A stretch of DNA of 64,000 nucleotides from Nematopogon swammerdamellus (Eukaryota > Arthropoda > Insecta > Lepidoptera > Adelidae): NCBI GenBank assembly GCA_946902875.1, contig OX336345.1, positions 4,929,395 to 4,993,394 of the forward strand, given 5' to 3'. Numbering within the stretch: the stretch's first letter is position 1; every line of letters begins with the position of its first letter. The notes under the pieces are model-generated. The model was given only the letters and a program-made list of their open reading frames with translations. It had not been told where the DNA came from and made no database searches. The translations under genes were made by a program, and so were the position numbers. Positions 10,241 through 20,017 of the stretch are shown piece by piece.

Positions 10241-11060
10241 TTATGTATTGTGACGATTCAGTGTCTAGTGTAGTTTGAATTGCACACTACGGAAATTCTA
10301 TAAATTAACCCTAACCTAACAAGCACCCCATGTCGGTTTTGTATACATTTCTATGCAAAATCAATGTTTTGATGTTTTAAAAAAAATTAAAGTTTTATTT
10401 TTGTATGAAACATTTATTTTGTATGGAAAATCTGTTCCTATATTATTTGTTTTCTCGGAAACTAACGTCTCCGGCAAACAATTATTTCAATTAAATTCGT
10501 CTTTTAACTCAGCCTACCTACGCATTAAGCACAAGTAGGTATATTATATTATCATGGTTGGTGTTCAGGAAGTTGACTTACACCTGAGCGCAGCTTGTAA
10601 CTTTATGACAATGAATTGGCCGTGCAAATAATACGTAGTAATAATTTATTGTATTTATTTTCAGTGTGAGTACTTGAGTGCGTTCGCTGGCCTGGCCATT
10701 CGATTACAGGAACTGCCATCTAATAATGAGACACAAACTTGCTAATAAGCTGGCAGCTACATAAGTTACAGCTATAAAGGAAAACGGACTCTCGAAAAAC
10801 TCCACCTTAACACGGTTATAACATGTAAGTAAAATTACTATAGATTTTACCTAATTTTGAACATAGCGCAAGTTACTGCGCAGTATTCGAATTTTAGCCC
10901 CATTTAGGTCAAACAGGACAGGAAGGGGTGTCCACTTAATTAGAGTCAACCTTGTAAGAGCGGCATTTCTAAATTATTACATTAAATTGCACATTCAATT
11001 TGTTAACACCGACCTGAAAACTTAAAGTATTGTAGGTACGAGTTTTGGTACAAGCTGTAA
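10241..11060. other. Unassigned AT-rich DNA
   Basis: No gene or named repeat seen. AACCCTAACCTAAC at ~10304-10318 recalls telomere-like TTAGG repeats on the other strand but is too short to mean much. Confidence 0.45.
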
Positions 11061-11082
11061 GCCACCCGCCGCTTAATCGAGC

Positions 11083-11445
11083 AGCGGGTGGCCGAATGGT
11101 TTGGGCATCGGCTTCTCATGCGAGAGGCCCGAGGTTCGAATCCGGTCGGCGTGTACTAATGAGTTTTTCTGACGGTCACCGTTCGGATCCGGCGTAAAAC
11201 TGTAGGTCCCTTCCCTTACTAGGTGGTAGGCTCAAATTGTAGCCGACTGGGTTGGTACCACCGTACTGGATGTAAGATGGCTGCATAGCAGCCTCGGTTG
11301 TTTTCTCCAGCATAGCCAGTAATCCAGGGAAGTCTTCGGTATGGCACCCACCTTCTCGGAGGTGATATTGACTGGTCGGAGCTGCTTTGGCTTCTCTTGG
11401 CCTCTCCGACTCAGCCACCCATACCGGATTACTTAAAAAAAAAAT
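11083..11445 (+). mobile_element. SINE family C, full length
   Basis: tRNA-like head 11083-11153 (A box TGGCCGAATGG, B box GGTTCGAATCC), linker, AAACTGTAGGTCCCTTCCCT, central domain TACTAGGTGGTAGG, the C tail ending CCATACCGGATTAC at ~11431, then poly-A. A GCCACCCGCC / GGCGGGTGGC-type foldback (11061-11092) includes the first bases of the head. Confidence 0.85.
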
Positions 11446-12275
11446 TGTATTTTTTATTATTGGTATTTCTTTATTTTCACGCTTTTTGTTACATTTACAT
11501 TAATTTTATATAATTATAAAATAAAATACCTATACAAAATTAATACAAACAGACAAAAACAAAAAACGGTATTCTCGCCGGCGGCGGGAGGCGGAACTCC
11601 AAGCACGCCGGCGGGTGCAGGCCGTGGCTACGGAGCTCTCCGAGACGACGCGAGGCAAGCTACGAGCGATAGGTGGTGGTACTAGACACGTAGGCCACCA
11701 CCACCCCCATCTCGGTGAGCTCCGTATCCACCGGCTGCGGGGCGACGACACGCCGCCGCCGTTGCGCACCGTACCGCCACGCCGGTAGCGGGGGCTGTAG
11801 TCAGAGCACGGAGCCCCGATAGCCCCAAGCAGGCCGGTTGATGTGGCGGACATCGTCGTCTCGTCTTAGGTCTTGTGGCGGGAGCGCGATGTTGTTCGGC
11901 GAACCTTGGTGGTGGGTGTGCGCTGTCGTGTAAGAAGTGGCAGGTGAGCGAGTCACAGGGACACGTCAACGTCGTCGTCGGTGTAAGCGAGGATGGCGGC
12001 GTAATCGTGCGGGGCGGCGGCGCGCTGCTGGCGCGGCAGACTCCACGCAAGCTGCGGTGCGCCCTCACCGCGCCCTCCTCTGGCCCGGGGCGGGGACGCC
12101 GGTCGTGTCCCTGTCTTCTGCCGTGCTATCTTTGACAAGTCGTCACCATATTCCGGGAGTGCCGAGCGGCGGCGCTGATGGTGGTCGCATGGTGTTGGTC
12201 GCATGGTGTTGCACACCATGCGAGGTGCTGCGCCGGTGGTGGTGGGGCCGCGCATACACGCGAACTCGGCTTCTT
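11446..12275 (-). other. GC-rich dispersed repeat with an mRNA-like 3' end
   Basis: On the minus strand, GC-rich sequence (12275 to ~11560) passes into AT-rich DNA with AATAAAG (~11470) and a poly-A-like tract, as at a polyadenylated 3' end. A segment with the same core (CACGGCCTGCACCCGCCGG on the minus strand) recurs at 23225-23365. Overlapping open frames here are Arg/Pro-rich and typical of GC-rich shadow frames. It may be the 3' part of a retroelement or a retrocopy; no protein family is recognised. Confidence 0.35.
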
Positions 12276-12388
12276 TGTCCTCAGAACTCGGTTTTAATTT
12301 TTTTTTTCATTAGGAGAAAAAAATTTAGCGAGTTGTCACTTTGACAACTTCTTCTTTTTTTTTTTTTTTTTTTATTGGTATTATTGTT

Positions 12389-12877
12389 AAGGTCTTTAAA
12401 AATTAGTGAATAGTACGCTAAGGAGTGGTTCTGTATCGGAAATAGATCATTTTTGAAGAACAAATATTTTTTTTTTACAAAAAAAAATTTTTTAAATGTA
12501 AAATGTAAAAAAAATAATTCTTTATCGTTTCAGTTTCATGCCAGGAACAAAAAAGTCTTCCAACACATACATCTCTTTCTTTTAGAAATTGTGAAAAACC
12601 ACAATTTTAGTTTTATTAGTATGGAATAGAAATAATTTGATTTGTTTTACCAACTTACACGTGTTATATCATAATGGTAATGAAGACTTTTTTGTTACTG
12701 TTATGAAACTGAATCGATTAGGCTATAAAAATCAACCACCTATTTTTTATTTAAATACATAAAACAATATTTTACATAAAAAAAAGCCCAAGGTCCAAAA
12801 ATATTTATATAGGTTTTACTCCCTATATGATACAAAACCCCCCCTTAGCGTACTATTAACTAATTTTGAAAGACCTT
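12389..12877 (+). mobile_element. MITE family P, copy 3
   Basis: Same orientation as copy 2. The termini are AAGGTCTTTAAAAATTAGTG and its complement, slightly diverged. The G/C run is reduced to CCCCCCCC and the target duplication is no longer clear, suggesting an older copy. Confidence 0.8.
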
Positions 12878-13394
12878 ATTTAATCTTACAAGTGTAACAG
12901 TATTGCAAATAATAATTAAACATGCTTTTTTCTAGGTGCTACCAGGTCAGGCGCACTCCGCACTTTAGGTATGAAGCTACAAGTACATCGGCGGGCCCGG
13001 CTTGACAAGCCAATTCAATGAAACGTGCCGAGTCAGAAGAGAGAGTTACTCGTTAGAAAGAGAAGCGTGTTGTAGGTGAATATAATTTTAGGCAAGCAGC
13101 GTTGTGCGAGCTGAATTGCACTTTATTGCGTTGTTGCAAGAGTAGCTATTTATTTATGTGTCTTTGTAGAGTGATCCTTCTGTACATTAGTTTAGTACTA
13201 TTAATATATTCTGTGGTGTTACAAAAAAATGTTCAAGACCATAGTGGACAAACCTAATGAGGATAGCATAAAAACCTAGCATGCACCCCAGAGAGCAGAA
13301 AAAAATTAGATATAATTTGGCGTGAGTAAAATACCTATGCGCTGAGCAAGTTTGTGCTGATAGAACATAGTGATATGTAAAAAAGGTAAATTAC
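12878..13394. other. Unassigned DNA
   Basis: Nothing recognisable beyond AT-rich sequence. Confidence 0.45.
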
Positions 13395-13845
13395 ACATTA
13401 CAAAAACCCCCGACCCCTTAAAAAGTCAAAAATAATGTTCGGAGTTGGGGGACCGCTAAGTAAAATATCTGTGCAGCTCTGACTTTTATATTTTCTTTAT
13501 TTAGCGGTCCACTCCTTTAAGAAACTTAACGGACATTATTTTTGACATTTTCAGGGGTTGGGTTTTTTAAATTAAACTTGTATGTCAAACTTAAAAAAAA
13601 AATTTTTAACAACCGCATCCAAGTTGGTTCATCCTTGAGATGTAATATTTTGACTACTTCATAATTACTTGTTTTGTAATTGTTTACACCTAATAAACAT
13701 CCCGGTTAAACCAGCTTTCTAATAAAAAAAAAACCGGATCCAAATCGGCCAATCTGTAATGTTGGGAGCTACAATTCCACAGCAGACACAGTTACACACG
13801 TTAAACTTATAACACCCCTCCTTTTTCGTCGGGGATTAAAAATGT
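13395..13845 (-). repeat. F repeat with internal hairpin
   Basis: Hairpin 13398-13575 (CCCCCGACCCCTTAAAAAGT against AATGTCAAAAATAATGTCCG-type complement), then a tail with AGCTTTCTAATAAAAAAAAA and AACACCCCTCCTTTTTCGTC. The same unit in the other orientation is at 14805-15262; another minus copy is at 26870-27330. It is a common dispersed element and non-coding. Confidence 0.7.
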
Positions 13846-14159
13846 ATATTTTAAGTAAACATCAAATCTATAGAAGGGTTGAAAGACAAACATACATCTA
13901 GGACTTGAAAAAAATATTATTGGAATTTCTACCAATACTTCAAAATATCGGCTTATCAGAAATAAAATTAACTTTTGTCATTTAACCCTGTTTATTTTTT
14001 TTTAAGTGAAAACTTCTTTAGCGGCGCTGGGCACTTTTTGTATGGGGGGAAAAATGTATAACTCGCGACACCGTCGCGGTGTCGGGTCAGCGTCATTTTT
14101 AAAATGAAACCTTAAGTCATTGCATTAAGAGTTAAGTTAGAGTGGCACAGGATCTGCCG
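13846..14159. other. Unassigned DNA
   Basis: No feature seen. GACACCGTCGCGGTGTC near 14065-14085 is a short palindrome. Confidence 0.4.
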
Positions 14160-14370
14160 GCACGCCCAGAGTGCAACTGTTGAGTAGGGTTCGGTAACAC
14201 GTTTATGTCTGTCCATTCTACTAAGTTCTGCAAAATGAATGAAGGGTTCCGTGACAAATGCATGTCTGTCCGTTCTACTAAATTTTAAAATTTTCAACCA
14301 AGGTCCTCCGACGGTTATTTTATAATAAGTAGGGTTCCGTAACAAATGCATGTCTGTCCGTTCTACAAAA
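14160..14370. repeat. Three imperfect direct repeats
   Basis: AGGGTTCCGTAACAAATGCA followed by TGTCTGTCCGTTCTAC occurs at about 14185, 14246 and 14334, separated by unequal spacers. It may derive from the D repeat, which also pairs GGTTCCGTA with TGTCTGTCCG. Confidence 0.6.
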
Positions 14371-14589
14371 TTTAACATAATTTTTTTTTATTAAAATTTT
14401 TTTTTTATTTTTTTTTTCATTAATTTATTTTTTTTTTCATTAATTTATTTTTTATTTTTTTTAAACCTTTATAAATAAACTTAAAACTTAAACTTTTTTT
14501 TTAAGCAATGTTACGGTGTTGTTTTCACTTCTGCCCGCACTCCCGGAGTGCACCTGAGGCTTTTTTTTAAACCAACTCGCATAGTGCAG
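14371..14589. other. Low-complexity T/A-rich tract
   Basis: Runs of T and ATTTATTTTT to ~14465, then unassigned sequence. Confidence 0.5.
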
Positions 14590-14765
14590 TTCGTACCTAC
14601 GAATACCTCATACCTGCGAATAGCACTTTCCCGCCTGGTAGATCTATTCGCAGGAAATCAAATAAGACACTCCCAGTTCTTATTTAATAATCTCTGTTTG
14701 GCAAACCTACGAGTTTTTAGTTAATAATTTATGTTTGGCGTACCTGCGAATAGCCCCGCCCTCCT
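14590..14765 (+). repeat. G repeat
   Basis: TACCTGCGAATAGCAC, then TATTCGCAGGAAATCAAATA and ACACTCCCAGTTCTTA. The whole block recurs in opposite orientation at 39860-40025. It contains several short CCTACGAATA / CCTGCGAATA units. Confidence 0.65.
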
Positions 14766-14804
14766 GATGGGTTACCTCCTAACATTCAGTTTTGGCCCAT
14801 TTTT

Positions 14805-15262
14805 AACTCCCGACGAAAAAAAGGGGTGTTATATTTAAGTTTAACGTCTGTGTGTATGGGTGTGTCTGTCTGTGGCATCGTAGCTTCCAAACGGATGGAC
14901 CGATTTGGATGCGGTTTTTTTATTGGAAAGCTGGTTTAATCGGGATGGTTGTTAGCTAGGTTTGTAGTCAAATAATAAAGTCATTAAGTAATAAAAAAAA
15001 TAATTATCTTAAAAAGTGGACCAATTTGCATGCGGTTTTTTAAAAAAAAAGCTTGAATTAAAAGTTAATTACAAATGAAAAAAAACCCCCGACCCTTATA
15101 AAGTGAAAAATAATTTCCGTTTACTTAAAGGAGTCGGGGGACAACTAAGTAAATAAAATATAAAAACTCAGAGCTTGCCGGGAATTTACTTAGCGGGCCA
15201 CCTACTCCTTTAAGTAAGTAAACGGAAATTATTTTTGACTTTTTAAGGGTCGGGGGTTTTTA
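14805..15262 (+). repeat. F repeat with internal hairpin
   Basis: Starts TAACTCCCGACGAAAAAAAG, includes TCTGTCTGTGGCATCGTAGC and GGACCGATTTGGATGCGG, and ends in a long hairpin (15085-15262, outer arms AAAAACCCCCGACCC and GGGTCGGGGGTTTTT). Confidence 0.75.
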
Positions 15263-15341
15263 GCTGACATAGTTAGGTTGAAAGGATTCTGTATTTGTAA
15301 TTGTGAATATTTTGTGGTAAATCGAAACCTGACCCACTTCA

Positions 15342-16360
15342 GAGTTACCTAGAAGACTTCATAAAAGAATTGAAAAACATTTACTACTAAGAGGGTTATC
15401 TAATAATGGGGTAAGCATTGCTGTATCTGTGCATTCTTATGTATATGACATGCCAGCTCGATCATGTCTGAAATGTGTCAAGTCGCACAATACATATTCT
15501 AGTTGTGATAAGTGCACCTGCTATGGAAACTATGTTAATAATCTCGTTGTTCTGGATGACCTTAATTGTTCTTAAGAATTGATTAATCATTCATATTATA
15601 AATTGGACTATCGAAAGATAATGGAAATCAATGAAAGATTGGAGTATGAGGTACGTAAATTCGTTCCTGTAGAATTTAATTGTAAAGCCGCGAAGTGTCC
15701 TTGAACTAGATCATTGGAAAATAACTACTGTATGAATACCTAAGTTGTTTAGATTTAGTTCTTAGCCTTTATTAATTGCCCTTCACAACTGCAAAATAAT
15801 GTACCCACATCTTGCGTTATATACGCTTTCTTTTTACTTTCTTTTATATTTTTAGTTTATATGCATTATAAATATTAAAATATTTAGTTAAAATACTTAT
15901 ATACCTACATACATATGTGAAAATGTATATTATGTAAAATGCACTACTATAAGTACTATACAAAAATTATGTGAGCCTAGTTATGTAAAACCTAGTTTAT
16001 GAATAAACATTTTCATTTTCATTCATTCATAACTGGACTTTTAATGTTACTCTTGTACACAGGCCCTGTAGTATTGTATGGAATATTGAAGTGATGTTTT
16101 TGAACATTTCTTATTATTGCACTGTGCTATAATTATACACATAGTAACAAACCAATTGTGTCTCAATTATTCAGATTATGTTAAATAATTACTTAGGGAG
16201 TTTGTCAAAGACTGTAGATGTATGGTAAACAACAACTGTGCATTCACTGATTCATCTTACAGATGATGTTGAGAAATTTGGTATATTAGATAAAATCTGC
16301 CTTTAGATTTGAAAATTCTTTGGGAACACTAAAAAAATAATTTGCTAAAAATATTATTAT
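15342..16360 (+). pseudogene. Decayed large transposase-like gene (Cys-knuckle family)
   Basis: Frames read, in order: RRLHKRIEKHLLLRGL; then DMPARSCLKCVKSHNTYSSC and DKCTCYG (15451-15530), stop at ~15572; then NERLEYEVRKFVPVEF and, after a frameshift, KPRSVLELDHWKITTV (15630-15710); then, near 16215-16300, VHSLIHLTDDVEKFG followed by FGNTKK. This order (DxPARxxLKxxxxHxxYxxCxxC, KPRSLxELDxWK, VHNLxHLxDDV) matches a large repeat-encoded insect transposase-like family I recognise by pattern; CACTA/Tnp2 relatives have a comparable Cys-knuckle, but I am unsure of kinship. Multiple stops and frame changes make it a pseudogene. It lies on the plus strand about 1 kb inside the right subterminal array, where the autonomous gene of the giant element could have been. 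Confidence 0.6.
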
Positions 16361-17054
16361 GTTCTGTGGTTGAATAGTTCATCTGAAGAATTTTTTGAAA
16401 ATCTATGTCAATCAACAGTTTTAGGTATGGTTTTGGTAAGTGAAATATCTCCCAATTTGACAATGATTCCTATGAATAATGTTATTGATATAAAATGTAT
16501 CATGCTTCCATTTTTTAGTAAACATGTATATTATGTATAACTTTTTAATATCAATACTAATTATACAAAATTATGAACCAAAAATTTCCAGGATGTTAAT
16601 AAAAAGAAAATTTTGCGATTTTTAGTTTTTGTTTGTCATGATATGTGTTATGTGTGTAATACGAATTTGTGAAAAACTATTACTTGGTGCCGCATGAAGA
16701 CTTTGTAATGAACACGTTTCGCCCGCTGCGACGTGAGCTTCACCAGGACGCGTGATTCATCCCTAAACAAACGATTGTCGCTAAGACCAGTTTTCATGCC
16801 ACACTGACAGGATGGAACCGTGCTTTACAAATTTAATGTTGTAATAAAATTCTCCTATAACAATATGTACTAAACTTTATTTTCTCCTTCCAGCTATTTC
16901 ACCACCTGCGTTGCATCAGCAGTCACTGTCCGTGAATGTTTCTCCTCAATATTCAAAGCCAATAAACATTATACTATATGTCAATTCATTTATTTAATTG
17001 AGAGTTAATGTTCATGGACCTTATTCTGATGAGACGTGTAAAACAATTTAATTT
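16361..17054. other. Unassigned AT-rich DNA
   Basis: 16361-16560 may still be the decayed end of the transposase gene. A GC-richer patch (16715-16810) has no recognised function. Confidence 0.4.
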
Positions 17055-17294
17055 TGACTTAGGCACAGGGTGTCCCGAGCATGATGCATGAAACTTCAGG
17101 AGGTTATTCAGGAGGTCAAAAGAAACTTTCTCTTGCATTATTTTGTCTCTGAAAATTCTCATACTTACGTAGGGGGAAGACAGAGAATTGTTTTGCGAGA
17201 CATAAAATAGAAGAGAGAAAATATGTTTCTTTGATCTCCTGAATTACCTTCTGAAGTTTCATGTATCATGCTCAGGACATTCTGTGCCTACGTC
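17055..17294. mobile_element. 240-bp hairpin MITE
   Basis: Left arm TGACTTAGGCACAGGGTGTC ... CATGAAACTTCAGGAGGTTA; the right arm is its imperfect reverse complement ending CTGTGCCTACGTCA. Arms are about 75 bp and non-coding. It sits between the decayed transposase and the right satellite array. Confidence 0.75.
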
Positions 17295-17296
17295 AA

Positions 17297-18080
17297 GTTG
17301 ACGTCTTATAAAGACGTTAAAATAACGTAAATAAACACGTTAAAATAACGTAAATAAACACGTTAAATGACGTCATATAAAGACGTTAAAATAACGTAAA
17401 TAAACCCCCTTAAATGACGTCATATAAAGACGTTAAAATAACGTAAATAAACCCCCTTAAATGACGTCATAATTTTCGTCAAATTGGTCGTCATACTCAC
17501 GTCATGGTGGACGTCTTCTTTGACGTCATATAATGACGTTAAAATAATTCAAATAAACACGTTAAATTACGTCATAAATGGCGTCATAATTTTCGTCAAA
17601 TTGGTCGTCATACTCACGTCACGGTGGACGTCCCCTTTTACGTCATATAATGACGTTAAATTACGTGAATAATGACGTTAAGTGACGTTATAAATACGTC
17701 GTAAATGCCGTCGAAATTTGTGACATCCGCACGTAAAAAGGACGTTTATAATGACGAATAAAACACGTCTTCTTTACGTTAAACGACGTTATAAATACGT
17801 CGTAAATGCCGTCGAAATTTGTGACATCCGCACGTAAAAAGGACGTTTATAATGACGAATAAAACACGTCTTCTTTACGTTAAACGACGTTATAAATACG
17901 TCGTAAATGCCGTCGAAATTTGTGACATCCGCACGTAAAAAGGACGTTTATAATGACGAATAAAACACGTCTTCTTTACGTTAAACGACGTTATAAATAC
18001 GTCGTAAATGCCGTCGAAATTTGTGACATCCGCACGTAAAAAGGACGTTTATAATGACCAATAAAACACGTCTTTTTTAC
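17297..18080. repeat. Right subterminal satellite arrays (ACGT-rich)
   Basis: First half (17297-17640): irregular repeats of AAAGACGTTAAAATAACGTA and a longer unit with TTTTCGTCAAATTGGTCGTC (17474, 17591). Second half: a 101-bp unit marked by GTCGAAATTT at 17710, 17811, 17912 and 18013, nearly identical between copies. Like the left array, it is dominated by ACGT/GACGT cores and shares AATGCCGTC with it, but the unit lengths differ (101 against 70). Confidence 0.85.
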
Positions 18081-18098
18081 GTGACCTTGTTGCTTGGG
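18053..18098 (-). repeat. Right terminal inverted repeat of the giant element
   Basis: Ends ACGTGACCTTGTTGCTTGGG, the inverted match of 818-837 with one mismatch. The bordering AA (18099-18100) duplicates 816-817. Confidence 0.8.
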
Positions 18099-18250
18099 AA
18101 GGTAAGAAGGGAAGGGACCTACAGTTTAACGTGGAATCCGAACCACGGTCAGCCTCCAACGGTCGAGCGGTCACCCATCCAATCACTGACCGCGCTCAGC
18201 GTTGCTTAATAACAGTTGACTAACCAACCGTGCCACTGAGCTACCGAGGC
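18099..18250 (-). mobile_element. SINE family B, head half of the split copy
   Basis: On the minus strand: A box TAGCTCAGTGG (18236-18246), 5S-like segment (18169-18208, GAGCGCGGTCAGTGATTGGA then TGGGTGACCG), B box GGTTCGGATTCC (18133-18144), then AAACTGTAGGTCCCTTCCCT, ending at the element junction. It completes the copy whose tail is at 583-817. Confidence 0.85.
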
Positions 18251-18260
18251 TGACGAATTT

Positions 18261-18345
18261 TCTTATCCCTTAGTCGACTTTTACGACATGCGACGGGGAG
18301 AGATGCAGTGGGGCTATTCTTTTTAAGTACCGACCCCACACGGTA
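18261..18345 (-). repeat. A-module fragment upstream of the SINE head
   Basis: On the minus strand CACTGCATCTCTCCCCGTC and GACTAAGGGATAAG precede the SINE head directly. The same module arrangement (without the tRNA/5S head) is at 34025 and 35330. Confidence 0.7.
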
Positions 18346-18989
18346 CAAAATAAACGGAATAAAACGTCGGTTGAAATTAATATTGTACTTTTTTCTGAAC
18401 AATGTTTTTGGAACAATAAAATATTCTATGTCTATTACTAAATAGTATATCTATGACAAAGATTCTGAAATAAAATTAAAAGGTAAGTTTATTACTTATT
18501 ATATTTTTTTTAGTAAGTTAATCTCAGAGTTTGTATTACGAGCGCAGCGACGTAATACAAACTCTTTGGTTAATCTAGTGTAAAATTAATTTGAATTTTA
18601 TGATAATGAACGATCAATAGTTTCATTGAAAGGTAAGTTGGTAATCTATATTATATAAATAAATTAATTATTATACGTACATGCGTAACAATATACGTAG
18701 CTAGGGGTCATGCCAGTGAATATTTTATGGGGACCCTGTGTTTAATCAGTAATAAATAATGTCACTACACACTCACACTAACCTGATAAAGTAGCGTTAT
18801 GTTCAGCCGACACGCCACCTCAAATATTTTACACAGTACATAAATCAAATTAAATACCACCGTGGAATTTGAGTGTGCTGTTTTGAGCTTTTATCGTGCA
18901 AGGTGACGACATGCAGTGATAAATAACACGTGTTTTAATGCTTGTTACATGCAAACGTTATTGTAAGAAAAAATTTTTTTTCAAAATCC
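18346..18989. other. Unassigned AT-rich DNA with one hairpin
   Basis: The perfect hairpin 18526-18565 (15-bp arms AGAGTTTGTATTACG, 10-bp loop) is related to the palindrome at 5251. Nothing else is recognised. Confidence 0.5.
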
Positions 18990-19065
18990 TGAAGTGTGAG
19001 ATTTTTTAGGGTTCCGTATCAGGTACGGGACCCTATTACTAAGCCTACGCCGTCTGTCTGTCTGT
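18990..19065 (+). repeat. D repeat fragment
   Basis: TTTTTAGGGTTCCGTATCAG, CGGGACCCTATTACTAAGCC and GTCTGTCTGTCTGTC are the marks of the D repeat. Confidence 0.65.
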
Positions 19066-19589
19066 CGGCGAAAAGCAGTGCTTCCATACCGCTCTGGTAC
19101 GGAAGTCCAGCATTGGACGCATTCACGCTGACTGAATGATACATAAAACACACAAATTACTAAATACCTACTGATTTACGATTATCACTATCTTTTAATG
19201 CATTTTAAATTTAAAATACTATACAAAATAAAAAATAAAATACATTTTAAACTTCTTTGGAGTATTAAAAATCAATAGTTGAAGTTTTACTATCAAACAT
19301 GTTTTATCTGATGTTGAAACACAATAAAACGCTTCCTCTCATTGTGTCCCATATTCAAATTCGTGTAATAAAATTTACCGGCCGTGTTCTAAATAGCAAT
19401 AAGAATGCATGTTTCGTGTTTCGTCCATTTGAATCGAGGGCCACACTAGTATTACTGGCATAATGTGTATTTGACAATGCTGTTGCAAGCTATGAAGCGT
19501 ATCAATAGTGGGAATTGAATTCCACAATCGTGTGATTCTCACAGCTATTCTGGAATTTTAAATTTAGAATTAGAAAAGAATGTAACAAA
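19066..19589. other. Unassigned AT-rich DNA
   Basis: No feature recognised. Confidence 0.45.
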
Positions 19590-19800
19590 ATACCAACAGG
19601 TCGTCCGACGACGAAATACGACAAATAACCAAGATTTTGTCGTATTGTCGCCAAAGACATTGCTAAGAAAATTATGAAGTGACAGTGGGCTGGGCACATC
19701 TGCCGCAGACCCGATAACCGCTGGAGGAGACGGGTGCTCGAATGGAGGCCACGTAAAAGTAAACGTAACGTGGAACATCCCGCGGCTAGGTGGACTGTAA
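19590..19800 (+). pseudogene. RTE-type LINE, C-terminal fragment
   Basis: Reads AKKIMK, stop, QWAGHICRRPDNRWRRRVLE, WRPRKSKRN and AARWT. The pattern WQWAGHIxRRxDxRWxxxVLEWRP is the C-terminal signature I associate with RTE-clade retrotransposons. The stop replaces the expected Trp before QWAGH. Nothing upstream is recognisable, so it is a 5'-truncated dead copy. Confidence 0.7.
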
Positions 19801-19997
19801 AACATTGTTCTTCTGTATATCATCTTTGTAAATACACGACAGAGTCCAACTGAATTAAACTGAAAACCAAGGAATGGCACATCAAAACAAAAGGTGGGCG
19901 CCGCCGCCGCCGTCGGACTACATTACACCTCTGCGTTAGTCTGGCGAGCACCATATCAACCATATGTCATGCAAGCCATAAAAAAATAAAAAAGGGA

Positions 19998-20017
19998 GGG
20001 GGGGGGGGGGGGGGGGG
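19998..20017. repeat. Poly-G run
   Basis: Twenty G in a row after AAAAAAGGGA. No MITE P termini flank it, unlike the G runs at ~2555 and ~8070. Confidence 0.85.

Larger units (their letters stand above)
818..18098. mobile_element. Giant 17.3-kb TIR-bounded transposon-like insertion
   Basis: Both ends carry the inverted repeat CCCAAGCARCAAGGTCACGT. Inverted similarity extends to about 46 bp with roughly 80% identity (818-863 against 18053-18098). The flanks are two complementary halves of one minus-strand SINE, and AA (816-817, 18099-18100) is duplicated, as expected for one insertion event. Just inside each end lies a long array rich in ACGT. Near the right end is a decayed coding region (15342-16360) resembling a large insect transposase family with a Cys-rich knuckle. 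A 2-bp duplication, CCC termini and subterminal repeats recall the CMC group (CACTA/Mirage/Chapaev), but that assignment is inference. Much of the interior is later insertions. An alternative is two separate insertions at the same SINE position with complementary losses, which is far less economical. Confidence 0.75.

Noticed and set aside
10300..10320. Telomeric repeat tract
   Set aside because: Only two CCTAA-like units occur; far too short to indicate telomeric DNA.
11530..12344. Several overlapping Arg/Pro-rich open frames
   Set aside because: GC-rich sequence makes long random frames; they overlap on both strands and none has a known domain.
18261..18345. Remaining tail of the plus-strand SINE at 381-582 beyond the insertion
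   Set aside because: The sequence is A module, not B tail; it belongs to the minus-strand SINE's upstream side.
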